From positions 1 through 64,000 of the forward strand of contig JAROBA010000001.1 in the NCBI GenBank assembly GCA_029432815.1: a stretch of 64,000 nt of DNA. Reading direction: 5' to 3'. Shown in pieces: positions 26,248 through 36,500 of the stretch. Made by a program: the position numbers and the translations under genes. The first letter of the stretch is position 1. Each line of letters opens with the position of its first letter. This stretch comes from Pontiellaceae bacterium B1224 (GTDB lineage Bacteria > Verrucomicrobiota > Kiritimatiellia > Kiritimatiellales > Pontiellaceae). The notes under the pieces were generated by a model. The model searched no databases. It saw only the letters and a program-made list of their open reading frames with translations, and was not told where the DNA came from.

Positions 26248-27039
26248 TTACGCAAAGCTGAGCAGGCAAAACGTGCCGATTCCGACTGCCAGACAATAAA
26301 CCCCGAAATACCAGAACCGGCCACGCTGCAAAAGCGAAACCAGCCAGCGGATCGAGAAATATCCAACCACCCCGGAAACAATAAAACCAAGAATCAGCTC
26401 CCACGATGTTGTACCCGAGGTATTCCCGTTTTTAAACAGGTCCAGCATAGCCAGCAGGCTGACCCCGGCCAACAGCGGAGCCGACATCAGAAAAGAATAT
26501 TCAGCCGCTTCTTTCGGCTCGATACCCAGGAAACGCGACATGCCGATCGTGGATCCGGAACGGCTGATCCCCGGCAACATCGCAACCGCCTGCGCCAGAC
26601 CGATAATCAATCCGGAAACCCAGCCCACCCGCTTTTCGCCCGGTTTCGCAAAATGACTCGCAATCAAAAACAGGCCCGTTGCTATCAGTGTGCAGGAGAC
26701 AAACCGGGGATGCGTGAACGCCCCTTCGAGCTGATGCTTAACGGTAAAACCCACGATAATTGCGGGAATGCAACCGAGCAGAATCAATAGCACAAAATTA
26801 ATGGCACTCTTTTCGCCGCGAAAAACCCCGGCAATAATTTCGAGCAGATGCTTGCTGTAGAAAACCAGAATGGAAACCAGCGTCCCGGCATGCAGCACAA
26901 TTTCCAGCGTGGCACCCGAGGTGGCTTCCAGCCCGAGGAAATGTTTCGAGAGAACCAAATGACCGGAACTGCTGACCGGCAAAAACTCGGTCACGCCCTG
27001 AATCACAGCCAATAAGATTACTTTAAACAGGTTTTCCAT
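26248..27039 (-). CDS. uppP: undecaprenyl-diphosphatase UppP
   Basis: An integral membrane phosphatase that recycles undecaprenyl pyrophosphate for peptidoglycan and O-antigen synthesis and can give bacitracin resistance. The 263-residue protein has the two signatures GVTEFLPVSSSGHLVL (about 15-30) and PGISRSGSTIG, plus multiple hydrophobic helices. Its start codon lies 17 bases after the end of tRNA-Arg on the same strand, so both may share a transcript. A palindrome-based terminator follows. Confidence 0.95.
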   Translation of the reverse strand: MENLFKVILLAVIQGVTEFLPVSSSGHLVLSKHFLGLEATSGATLEIVLHAGTLVSILVFYSKHLLEIIAGVFRGEKSAINFVLLILLGCIPAIIVGFTVKHQLEGAFTHPRFVSCTLIATGLFLIASHFAKPGEKRVGWVSGLIIGLAQAVAMLPGISRSGSTIGMSRFLGIEPKEAAEYSFLMSAPLLAGVSLLAMLDLFKNGNTSGTTSWELILGFIVSGVVGYFSIRWLVSLLQRGRFWYFGVYCLAVGIGTFCLLSFA

Positions 27040-27056
27040 GCTTACCCCAAAAAAAA

Positions 27057-27133
<77 letters not shown>

Positions 27134-27322
27134 GTTGAAGGGTCGGCAATATATTCCAAGGTCTGGAAAAAGGGCAAGCCGATTCAGGAAACTATACGCA
27201 TTCTTCCAAATACGGCGAAGGAAAGGCGCGATCCTGCTCATTCCCTGCTCCCGCGAGCGGAGAACGTTTCGCTTCTTTTCACCCGAAGGAATTCATGGTG
27301 AATCGAAGTTTGTATTCTTCAC

Positions 27323-27517
27323 CTATCGAACGGTGTATAGAACAATACCCAAAAGCAGAATCGCGCTTAGCAGCCCATGCCAGAGCTGATGATCTTTATA
27401 TCGCACTTCGTCCCACAACGAGCGCTTTGGCCAAGTGAACAGCAACCATAAGACAAGAGCCCCTAAAAATTGAGGGATCCAGCAGAGCGGATTATAAAAT
27501 GGGTCAAGATGAGGCAT
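27323..27517 (-). CDS. small membrane protein, possible
   Basis: A 64-residue frame starting MPHLDPFYNPLCWIPQF with two hydrophobic stretches (about 14-28 and 47-62) joined by KRSLWDEVRYKDHQLWHGLL, a charge pattern typical of small inner-membrane proteins. No clear ribosome site precedes the ATG, and I do not recognise a family, so this may be chance. Lies between the FGE-type gene and tRNA-Arg on the same strand. Confidence 0.4.
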   Translation of the reverse strand: MPHLDPFYNPLCWIPQFLGALVLWLLFTWPKRSLWDEVRYKDHQLWHGLLSAILLLGIVLYTVR

Positions 27518-27543
27518 TTAATTTTGTTCTACAGTAGAGCAAT

Positions 27544-28608
27544 TTAGGGTGATGGCGGATTAAAGACAACCCGGAAGCCGGTATGATTCAGACTTGTATC
27601 AGGACTGGTTTTCATCCGGGCGGCGGGCCGGAAGCCGGAGCAGTATGCATCGTTGCACAGAAACGATCCTCCGCGGGTAACCTTCTTCGGCATGTGCGGT
27701 TCCTGCGGATCGTACGCCGTCAGGGGCCCCTGCGGGTTTTCAACAACACCTTTTCGGGCGTCCATTCGATAGGCGTCCAAGTGGTACCAGTCGGCCGTCC
27801 ATTCCCAGACATTGCCAGCCATATCGTAAAGCCCGTAATCGTTGGGCGCAAAAGCAGTGACCGGCGAGGTTCCGTAATAGCCATCTTTTTTATAGTTCCG
27901 ACTGGGGAATACCCCTTCCCAGTAATTGATTTTAACGGCGCCTTTATCGACCGGCTCATCGCCCCAGATATAGAGCCATTGCTCATGGCCGCCCCGGGCG
28001 GCGTATTCCCATTGCGCTTCGGTCGGCAGGCTTACACCTTTCCAGTCGGCATAGGCCTTGGCATCGTACCAGGAAACCTGTACGACGGGATGGTCCATGA
28101 TGTCATCGATGGAACTGCCCGGTCCTTTCGGATGCATCCAGTTGGCCCCGGCTTTCCACTGCCACCAAACCAGCGGGTTGTTTAAACCCACCGGATGCCC
28201 CGGCGGTGTGAAAACCATTGAGGCCGGAATGAGCACGGAGTCGGGCGGTGGTGCTGAGCCCGGCGGCATCCCTTTCATCAATTCTTTCACATCCGGCTTT
28301 TTCTCAGCCGTGGTCACATACCCGGTGGCATCCACAAATTCCTTGAATTCAGCATTTGTGACCGGAGTACGTTTCATCCAGAACCCATCCAGTTTCACCT
28401 GATGCAACGGGCGTTCATCCGGCCGCCCGAAGTCGCCTTCCCACCCCATTGTATATTCCCCGCCGGGAATCCACAGCATCCCTTCCGGTGCCTTTGGCTG
28501 CTGGATTCCGAACCGCGATGGCAGGATGCCGCAGCAACTCATGTTTGTTTCCTGCGCAACGACCGCACACGATAGGGCCATTCCTAATCCCAATAAAATC
28601 TGTTTCAT
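27544..28608 (-). CDS. secreted formylglycine-generating-enzyme (SUMF1) family protein
   Basis: Enzymes of this family convert a sulfatase active-site cysteine to formylglycine with oxygen and copper. The 354-residue protein has a signal peptide ending AVVAQE, the fold signatures MGWEGDFG, TNAEFKEFVDATGY, LPTEAQWEYAARGG and DMAGNVWEWTADWY, and a C-terminal GGSFLCNDAYC in which Cys318 and Cys323 match the copper-binding CxxxxC pair of active enzymes. I therefore call it a plausible active FGE, unlike the FGE-like part in the cytochrome at 6958. No sulfatase gene is in the window. Export implies action in the periplasm. Confidence 0.85.
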   Translation of the reverse strand: MKQILLGLGMALSCAVVAQETNMSCCGILPSRFGIQQPKAPEGMLWIPGGEYTMGWEGDFGRPDERPLHQVKLDGFWMKRTPVTNAEFKEFVDATGYVTTAEKKPDVKELMKGMPPGSAPPPDSVLIPASMVFTPPGHPVGLNNPLVWWQWKAGANWMHPKGPGSSIDDIMDHPVVQVSWYDAKAYADWKGVSLPTEAQWEYAARGGHEQWLYIWGDEPVDKGAVKINYWEGVFPSRNYKKDGYYGTSPVTAFAPNDYGLYDMAGNVWEWTADWYHLDAYRMDARKGVVENPQGPLTAYDPQEPHMPKKVTRGGSFLCNDAYCSGFRPAARMKTSPDTSLNHTGFRVVFNPPSP

Positions 28609-28681
28609 AAATACCTCAATAAATAAACGAATCGTAATTCGTTATTGAGACAGCATATCAATAACAATGTTCATCGGGCCC

Positions 28682-28709
28682 AAAAAAAGCCGCTCCTGAA
28701 GGAACAGCT
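28682..28709 (-). terminator. ferredoxin gene terminator
   Basis: Minus-strand AGCTGTTCC, a TTCA loop and GGAGCGGCT (two G-T pairs) are followed by TTTTTTT. An exact palindrome copy (28720-28734) lies between it and the ferredoxin stop. Confidence 0.75.
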
Positions 28710-28735
28710 TAATCAAAACTTCCAATGGCTGGAAC

Positions 28736-28918
28736 TTAGTCGTGGGAAATGGCGTCGACCGGGCAGCCTTCTTCGGCTTCGAGTGCAGAGGCTTCCAGAT
28801 CGCCGGTAACGTCTTCCACTTTAACGGTAGAGTGATCGTCCACTTCAAAAACTTCCGGGCAGGTTTCTTCGCATGCGCCGCATGCAATGCAGGTATCAGC
28901 ATCAACTTTGAATTTCAT
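28736..28918 (-). CDS. [4Fe-4S] ferredoxin
   Basis: A 60-residue electron carrier. Cys10, Cys13 and Cys16 (CIACGAC), with Cys52 in CPVD, would ligate a single [4Fe-4S] cluster; Cys20 is spare and fits the disulfide-type position of single-cluster ferredoxins. The acidic composition is typical. Start 28918 follows CAGGAAAA; the longer frame to 28972 would add a non-family leader. Not obviously linked to its neighbours. Confidence 0.92.
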   Translation of the reverse strand: MKFKVDADTCIACGACEETCPEVFEVDDHSTVKVEDVTGDLEASALEAEEGCPVDAISHD

Positions 28919-29037
28919 GGTATTTTCCTGGTTAGGGTTAAATTGAATCAGAACTTTAGCTAAATCTACCAATCGGTCAAATTTCTTACCGATGAATCGT
29001 TTATTTAGACATTGTCTTCGTTGCCAGAATGAATTGC

Positions 29038-30033
29038 TCAGTTCGTTTTTCCGCGCATGTGATACCGAAGCATGGGCCGGATCCAGGGCCAGAGGCGGCC
29101 CGCCGGATCGGATTCGAGCTGAAGCTGCATTTCTTCCGGCAGATCAGGGAAGAAATCGAGTCCGGTAAGCACCTCAATCTGATCCACGCTGACCAAACGT
29201 TTTCGGATACGCGTGTAGGGCGGGCAGTCGTTTTCGACCAGAAACGCCAGAACCCGTAACTCTCCGTTATTTTCATCCGCAATGATTTTATAGTAGCTCG
29301 ATGGTATCGGCACTCCGGAGGCGAGCTTTTCGACCGGCTCTTCAAACACGGGACCGGTAATGACCCAGACTTCGGAAAAATAGCGGCCGTATCGTTTGGC
29401 GACCGTCATTTCCAGATCCTTCCAAATTCCCTGATTAACAGACGGGGTTTGCGGGATGACGTTGCTCATTAAAAAGGTTTCGCGCTGGCCTTCTTCACCA
29501 TAGCGCGTGGCGATGGCATAATTGGGGGCCATGTGACCCCGGTCATAACCGGAATTGGTATAATCGTCGTCGCGCACTTCAGCCCGTGTGCGGGAATCGA
29601 CTTTAAAGCCGGCGGGCCGCTTGCCGGAATTGAGTTGCGGCACATTGAAGACCCGATAGCTGACCCATAGCGGATTCTTTTTCGACTCGCTGTAGCCCAC
29701 CACATAACCACGATTATCCAGCTGTTTGGTTCGGCCGATCAGCTTGAACCCCTCCTGCTCCGGATAGCCGGCATAAACCCAGTCGCCGCGCGCCCCGCCA
29801 TCGACTTCCACCTTGGCATCTTTTCCGAAGAGAGCGAGCTGGTCCCACCCTTCCATCACCTTGAATCCACTCAGCGACAGCGCCCGGTTCAGTTGCGGTG
29901 CTTTCTGATGGATTGGAAAACGGATTTTCCACGGCAGATGGTAATAAACCACCGATACCAATAGATAGAGCACCAGGAGTCCAAAAATGGACGATCCCCT
30001 TTTGCCACCAAAACGTAGAACTTTTAAAAACAT
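29038..30033 (-). CDS. DNA/RNA non-specific endonuclease (NUC1 family)
   Basis: A 331-residue membrane-anchored or exported nuclease. One hydrophobic helix lies near the N-terminus (about 17-31), then the beta-beta-alpha-metal domain with the signature DRGHMAP; His167 is the expected general base. Further family segments are YVVGYSESKKNPLWVSYRVF, FLMSNVIPQTPSVNQGIW and WVITGPVF. Such nucleases degrade extracellular or periplasmic nucleic acid. I chose the ATG at 30033; an upstream TTG also fits. Divergent from the large secreted gene at 30212. Confidence 0.9.
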   Translation of the reverse strand: MFLKVLRFGGKRGSSIFGLLVLYLLVSVVYYHLPWKIRFPIHQKAPQLNRALSLSGFKVMEGWDQLALFGKDAKVEVDGGARGDWVYAGYPEQEGFKLIGRTKQLDNRGYVVGYSESKKNPLWVSYRVFNVPQLNSGKRPAGFKVDSRTRAEVRDDDYTNSGYDRGHMAPNYAIATRYGEEGQRETFLMSNVIPQTPSVNQGIWKDLEMTVAKRYGRYFSEVWVITGPVFEEPVEKLASGVPIPSSYYKIIADENNGELRVLAFLVENDCPPYTRIRKRLVSVDQIEVLTGLDFFPDLPEEMQLQLESDPAGRLWPWIRPMLRYHMRGKTN

Positions 30034-30211
30034 ACCGGCATTTTTGCACAACACTCGAACCCCTGCGATTTTTTTCCGTTACTTCGCGAGGGGTGTGGCG
30101 CGCAAACAATCCAAACCATCGATCTCCTATCTATTACAAAACAAACACATTAAGGAATAAAACATGCTTACAAACGGGGCCATAAATAGCCTTTTCGTTC
30201 AAGGAGCTCCC

Positions 30212-33200
30212 ATGAAAATACAAGCTGTAACAACATATCTTCTGATCCTGCTCGCATTCATGGGTCCTCGGCAGGCGCTGGCCCTGTTCGACTATTCGTC
30301 ACTGACACTGGTTGATTCGGTTGAGTGCGCAACCGATACCACGCATGATTTCTTCGAATTCACTGACAACGTCAGTCAGGTTGAAACGGTACTGGGTCAG
30401 GCCGTCCGCACGTTGCCGAATACTTCCGGCGATATGAAATATTTTGCCTATCGACTGGGAGCCGGAAAAAACCTGCAGGCGGATAAGGGATATATTTTAC
30501 GAATCATTTATCCGGAAGATCAGCCGCGCTCGATGTTCATTCTGAATCGCGGATGCGAAACCGCGCGCGGATTTCATACCGGCCGCACCATCGGTGACGG
30601 TTTGCAGGTCCCCTACGTTGATCCGAACGGCGAGTCCCTTGAGCTTCCGCTATCGGGTAAAATGGAAAGCTGGGACATGCTCTTCTATTTGCAGGAACGT
30701 TTTCCGGGCCTCATCCAGCCCCGCGCTTCCGAAGCTCCGCGCGACCAAACACCGGAAGATGGATTTCTGGTGCTCTGCCTTCAGCTGGCTCCGGAAAATG
30801 ATCCTCTCTCGGCCGGCGTAGCCATACAGCGCATCGAACTTTATGAAACTCCTGAGCTCGCGTCCATAACGCAGCCGCTGGCCACCCTGCCGCCCGGACT
30901 GCCCGAGCGTCACCTGTTCTGGCGTGAAGAGATGGCGGATGGCGTGGTTTCCAGCACGGATACCGCACAGCGCGGTTACGCAGATGACATGACTTGGTAT
31001 GAGCAAAAGTTTCGACTGATGAACGTCTTGGGCATGCGTACGTTTGCAAAAGATCTGCTGGAATTCGGCGCGAATCAGGGGTGGGATTCGAGTAAATACG
31101 GCGGCAATTCCTGGGTCTACCAAAGCAGTCACTATTCCCGCTGGTCGCGTATTGTGAACCGATGCGGTGAACTCGGTTTTAATGTGATGCCCTATTATGA
31201 ATATGCAGGAAGCAAAGGCAGCAATGGACTGGGCTTTGAAAAACGCGCCCAACCGCTTTATGGAGATGGCATCTACACCCATATCACCTGGGCGGAAACG
31301 GCAAACGTTGACATCACCGATCCCGACACCTTCGACGATTTTCGGAAGATGCTGGAAATCACCGTGGTGGATGAACAGGAAAAAGCCCACTTTACCGGTA
31401 TCTGGATGCGCACTCGTGTGACCGATCTGCCTATCAGTTTCGACGATGCAGCCCGCGCTCGTTTTGAAGCAGAAAAGGGCCAAACCAATGTTACCCGTGC
31501 ACGCCTCAAAAATGAAACGGCTCTTTATGATGAATACATCAATTGGTGGTATGACAAACGGCGCCAGTTTCTGGAGCAAGTCCGCGATTATCTTCGGGAG
31601 CATGTGCACTCCGAAATGGATCTGTTGTTCACGGCCGACAGTTCAGAAACCGGAAAATCTCGTCTGAGTGCTCATCAGGCAGATGTGGTGGCCGAAGATC
31701 CGACGGCCTGGAACGGGACCGGTGCGACTACAAAATTACTGGCCGATGCAGTAGAGCAAAATTGGCAGTTACAGACCCTTACCAACAACTGGGCAACCTG
31801 GAGTTATTATGAGTGGCAGCATTCCGTGCCCCACCCCGACCCGGTGCGATATAAAGAAACGCCCGGCATTTTCATGACGGAGACTGTTAACAGAGCCTAC
31901 ACCCTGGAACCGGACGTGATGGATGCGTTTAAGGCGAAAGACGGGCTCGCGGCTATTCGGCATTACAGCCTGAATGAAGATGCCACAACGGTGGGCGATG
32001 AACGGTATCTGATGGGCTATTTTGTGGCCGATGTCGACTATGCCGGTCCCTTCGTCATGCTGCCCGAAGCATTGGCTTTTGCGCATGGCGACCCAAAATA
32101 TTTCGGTTATCTGGCCTCCCATAATTTTAACCGGGGAAACCCCCACTACGTCCGCCGGTTTAATGCCAACTTCCTGGCCCTGCCTGCACTTCCCAGCGTC
32201 ATTGATTCCCGCTTCAGCGCACAGGCTGACTTAGTCGTACGACGCATCGACACTTCTGAAAACGGAACCTATTTAGGAGCGGTTCATCTCGGAAGAACCG
32301 GCACAAACCTCACCCTCTCTCTCCCGGAACCGGGGCAACTTTTGGATGCCGTCACCGGCGCAACCATTTCTCAGGATGCTCAGGAGATTTCACTTGAAAT
32401 GGCTCCCTATGAACTTCGCTCATTTCGCTTTTTCCCGGCGGCCTCCAACACGGCTCCCGAAATCATTATCAATGATTCGCTATCGCTGGAATGGTTCAAT
32501 GCACTCAGCACGCATGGCAGTTGGCTGCTGACTGAGCTTAATCCGGAAGTCGTCGATCTCGAAGACGACCCGATTTCCGGGTTCAGCTGGACGCTGACAT
32601 CCGGAACAGCGGAACATGTTCGCATCGAAAAGCCGACTGAGCAGTCTACGAAAATCGCCTTTTCTGCGCCCGGAACCTATGAGTTGACCCTGTCCGCGAG
32701 CGACGGCAACCGAACCCGAAACCAACCGATCACCATCAACGTTACCCCCCAACGAACCCAGATCATGCTCAGCCCGGAAATGGCGGACTATTCAGAAACC
32801 AACATTGAAGATTCGGGGCTCTTTAACAACCAGTCCGAAGCCGGCGATCCGCCCAGCGGCGATCTGGGCAGCACCTGGACCACCACGGGGCCCACCATGT
32901 ATCCCGTTGATTTTGTGGTCGATATGGGCCAGCCCTATCAACTCACCGACATCTGGTTGCTGGACTATAACGGCGTTGGAACCTTCCGGGTGTATACAGG
33001 CAGCGAGGCCTCCGGCTGGACCAACGTGGTCGATTGCCAGACCGACACCTACAAAACATGGAAATCTTTCGAACTAGATCAGACATCGCGTTATCTGAAG
33101 ATTGAGCGGGTCGATGGTGGAGCCACGATCGGCGAACTGATCCTCTTCGGAAAAGGCGGCGGACTGAATACCACCGACCAAATTCAAGTACTGCCTCAAA

Positions 33201-33409
33201 AAGCATCACTCGCCCTCGACCTGGCTCAGAACGAAGTTCAGTTAAAATTTCATATCAACCCTTTGCATCAATGCCAGTTAAACTTTTCCGAGGATCTGGA
33301 ATCGTGGACCCCCATCGGCACATGGTCCGACACCGAGCCCTTCCCGTATCACACGCAAGCGTTGACCAATCAGGGATTCTTTCAGCTGCTTGAATCGGGA
33401 TTGGAATAA
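30212..33409 (+). CDS. large secreted glycosidase-like protein with Ig-like and discoidin-like domains
   Basis: A 1065-residue exported protein (signal peptide to about residue 25). The central region, about 215-700, has TIM-barrel-like strands (FNVMPYYEYAGSKG, MDLLFTADSSETG, HFTGIWMRTRVTD) and acidic residues of glycosidase character, but I cannot place it in a GH family. About 755-845 looks like a cadherin/PKD-like Ig domain, and about 850-960 like an F5/8 type C carbohydrate-binding domain (FVVDMGQPYQLTDIWLLDYNG). The start at 30212 follows AAGGAG; an in-frame ATG at 30164, also with AAGGA, would add 16 residues. No palindrome copy is present in it. Confidence 0.7.
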   Translation: MKIQAVTTYLLILLAFMGPRQALALFDYSSLTLVDSVECATDTTHDFFEFTDNVSQVETVLGQAVRTLPNTSGDMKYFAYRLGAGKNLQADKGYILRIIYPEDQPRSMFILNRGCETARGFHTGRTIGDGLQVPYVDPNGESLELPLSGKMESWDMLFYLQERFPGLIQPRASEAPRDQTPEDGFLVLCLQLAPENDPLSAGVAIQRIELYETPELASITQPLATLPPGLPERHLFWREEMADGVVSSTDTAQRGYADDMTWYEQKFRLMNVLGMRTFAKDLLEFGANQGWDSSKYGGNSWVYQSSHYSRWSRIVNRCGELGFNVMPYYEYAGSKGSNGLGFEKRAQPLYGDGIYTHITWAETANVDITDPDTFDDFRKMLEITVVDEQEKAHFTGIWMRTRVTDLPISFDDAARARFEAEKGQTNVTRARLKNETALYDEYINWWYDKRRQFLEQVRDYLREHVHSEMDLLFTADSSETGKSRLSAHQADVVAEDPTAWNGTGATTKLLADAVEQNWQLQTLTNNWATWSYYEWQHSVPHPDPVRYKETPGIFMTETVNRAYTLEPDVMDAFKAKDGLAAIRHYSLNEDATTVGDERYLMGYFVADVDYAGPFVMLPEALAFAHGDPKYFGYLASHNFNRGNPHYVRRFNANFLALPALPSVIDSRFSAQADLVVRRIDTSENGTYLGAVHLGRTGTNLTLSLPEPGQLLDAVTGATISQDAQEISLEMAPYELRSFRFFPAASNTAPEIIINDSLSLEWFNALSTHGSWLLTELNPEVVDLEDDPISGFSWTLTSGTAEHVRIEKPTEQSTKIAFSAPGTYELTLSASDGNRTRNQPITINVTPQRTQIMLSPEMADYSETNIEDSGLFNNQSEAGDPPSGDLGSTWTTTGPTMYPVDFVVDMGQPYQLTDIWLLDYNGVGTFRVYTGSEASGWTNVVDCQTDTYKTWKSFELDQTSRYLKIERVDGGATIGELILFGKGGGLNTTDQIQVLPQKASLALDLAQNEVQLKFHINPLHQCQLNFSEDLESWTPIGTWSDTEPFPYHTQALTNQGFFQLLESGLE

Positions 33410-33562
33410 CAAAAGACCTTCCCGCGATTTCTTTTCTTTACTCAGATGCCTGTGCTAGAAACTGCGCTTCCTGACGAATGAGCCGTGAAACGTGACGGCG
33501 GCTCAGAAGTCGTCAACCTCTTGAAATGGCAGTCACGACTCAATCATCACTCTTCACAGACT

Positions 33563-36500
33563 ATGCATGTACCCTTCACCCATAAAATTCTAAAAGACTG
33601 GGCCGGTCATCAGACCTTCCTCAAAGGCAAAACCCTCTTCGAAAAAGGCAAAGTAGACAAAGTCGAATTCGACCCGCCCTTTGTCACCGGCCATCTCTCC
33701 ATCGGCGTGCGTGGGATGCGCAGCAAGTTCGAGGTCCTTAAAGACGGGTTTGTGGAAAATCACTGCCCCTGCCGCGACAACCGCGAAGAGGGAAAAATTT
33801 GTGCCCACCTGGTTGCCCTCGGCCTTGAAGCGGTGCGCCTCTATTCCGATCCGCATCGCGTGGATAAGATGGAAGAGGAAAAGCGCCGTGCAGAGCGTCT
33901 GGCCTCGTTCGACGATTCCGCCTACCACACCCGCGATCCGGGCGGAACCCCAGCCGAACTGCGGATCATCCTCAAACAGAGCTGGCGCGAAAGCCTGAAA
34001 GACCAGCAGGTACCGATGCGTTGCTCCGTCGAGGCCGCCGGACAGGTGATCCCGCTGAACGAGATTCCAAAGAATCAGGCGATGGCCCTGAACCAAACCG
34101 ACGACAATCTGCTCTTCGTGATTGAAGACATTTGCGAAGGTCCTGCCAAAGCCAAGTTCAACGCCACGCTTTCCGACTTCATCAACATCCTCGAACTCTG
34201 CGACGGCAAACCGATTTATGAAGGCGGCGTGGATGGATATTTAATGGTCGATCAATCCATCGTCTCCACCTTTATCGACATGAAACTCGATGAAGAAACC
34301 GGCGAGCTGGTACTTACCATTCATCCATTAGAAAATTTTGAACACGAAGGCACAAAGAACACTAAGCTTAGTGATCTTAGTGCCTTAAGCGTAGCGGGTG
34401 TTAAGAATTCTACGTATGTGGTCAGCGGTGGCAATGGATGGATTCTGCAGGACGGTATTTTCCAGAAGTTGGAAAAAGTGCTGCCCGGCCAACTGCGCGC
34501 CATCTACGACGGCCCGGTACGCGTTCCGCGCGATGCCATCCCGGCGTTCATGAAGAACGAACTTCCAATGCTTGGAAAACTGACCGAGATCGAAACCAAT
34601 GTCACCCCCGACATGCTTTCCCTCTCCCCGGCCCAGCCGCGCTTCCGCCTCAAGATCGACGGTTTGCCGCACACACTCTCTGCCACGCTCTATGCAGAAT
34701 ACGGTATTGTTCAGCTCATTGCCGGACGCGATGAAGCGCTCGGCCATTTTTCGATTCCGTCCAGCAACGACCTCCTCGATTTCGAGGTGCGTAATCCTGA
34801 AGCCGAACAGAAAGCACTCGAAATAATTACCGATCTCGGATTCCGCGGAAAACGCGGTGATATGCTGATGCAGATTCGCGGCAATCGCGAAGCCCTCAAC
34901 TTTCTCGGCGGCGGCCTTCCCCAATTGCAGCGCAAGGGCTGGCGAATTGATCTCGAAGGATCCATCGCCGAGTTTATGGACGACATCGAATCCACCGTGC
35001 CCGTCGTGCACATCAATCAATCTGCCAGCAACGGCTTTTTTGAAGTCGGCTACGAGTTTGAAACCGACGGCGGGATCAGCCTCGATGAATCCGACATTCA
35101 GCGCGCCATCAACATGGGCGAAGCCTTTGTAGAAAAGAAGGGTCGCACTGTCCTGCTCGATATCGATGCCATTGAAAACGCACGCTCGGTTTTCGACGAC
35201 TGTTCCGTCGGCGCTGGTGACAAACCCGGCACGTTCAAAATGAACGATATCCATGCGGCCTATGTGCAATCCTCCCTGATGTCGCTCGACGGCATCGACA
35301 TGGAAACCGCGCCGGAATGGATGAGCAAAGCCGAGGCGCAAAACCGCGATGCCAAGGTGGAGCCGGTGTTTATCGGCGAAGAGCTGGAGAACATCCTGCG
35401 TGATTATCAGAAGAGCGGCGTCTACTGGCTCAGCTTCCTGGAACGCTCCGGCTTTGCCGGCATTCTGGCCGACGAAATGGGCCTCGGGAAAACCCTGCAA
35501 ACCCTCACCTGGCTTTCGCTTGAACGGGAAAAAGATGAAGCGTGCGAATCCCCTGCCCTGATCATCTGCCCCACCAGTCTCGTCGACAACTGGGCCGAAG
35601 AAGCCGAAAAGTTTGTGCCCCACCTGCGCGTTCAGAAAATGCACGGGCCGGATCGGCATGACTATTTTCCAACCCTTGGAAATCAGGATCTGATCATTAC
35701 CTCCTACGCGCTGATCCGCCGCGATCTGGATGAATATCTCAAGCACACCTTTTCCGTGGCGGTGCTCGATGAAGCCCAGCACATTAAAAACCGCACCACG
35801 CAGAATTCGACGGCCGTCAAAAAAGTACAGGCGCACCACAAGCTCGTCCTCACCGGCACGCCCATTGAAAACAGCGTGACCGATCTCTGGTCGATCATGG
35901 ATTTCCTGATGCCGGGCTATCTCGGCAACCACAAAGCCTTCCGCGAAAACTATGAACTCCCGATTCAGAACGGCGGGCCCGATGCCGAGCTCGCACAAAT
36001 TCGCCTGCGGCGTAAGCTTCACCCCTTCCTGCTTCGCCGCCTGAAAAAAGACGTGGCTAAAGATCTACCCGATAAAATTCAGCGCGTCGCCCACTGCACG
36101 CTCAGCGGCGATCAGGCCAAGGTTTATAAGAAGCTCGCCGAAAGCGCGAAGAAGGAAATCGGCAATCTGGTCGATGCGCAGGGCTTCAATAAATCGCGCA
36201 TGCAGATTCTCAAGATTCTACTGCAGCTCCGCCAGACCTGCTGCCATCTGGATTTGCTGAAACTGCCCGGCCTTGAAAGTGAATTCCCGTCGGCCAAAAT
36301 GGAACTGTTCTTTGAGCTGGTCGACGAAGCCGTCGATGCCGGGCATCGCATTCTCGTCTTCAGTCAGTTCACCTCCATGCTCAAAATCATTCGCGAAGAG
36401 TTGGAAAAACGAGAACTGAAATACTGCTACCTCGACGGCTCCACCAAAGATCGGCAGGACCGCGTGAAAAAGTTTAACTCCGACAAATCGATCCCGCTCT

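Noticed and set aside
34385-36022. 545-residue minus-strand ORF inside the SNF2 gene
   Set aside because: Antisense to conserved helicase motifs and without its own domain signature.
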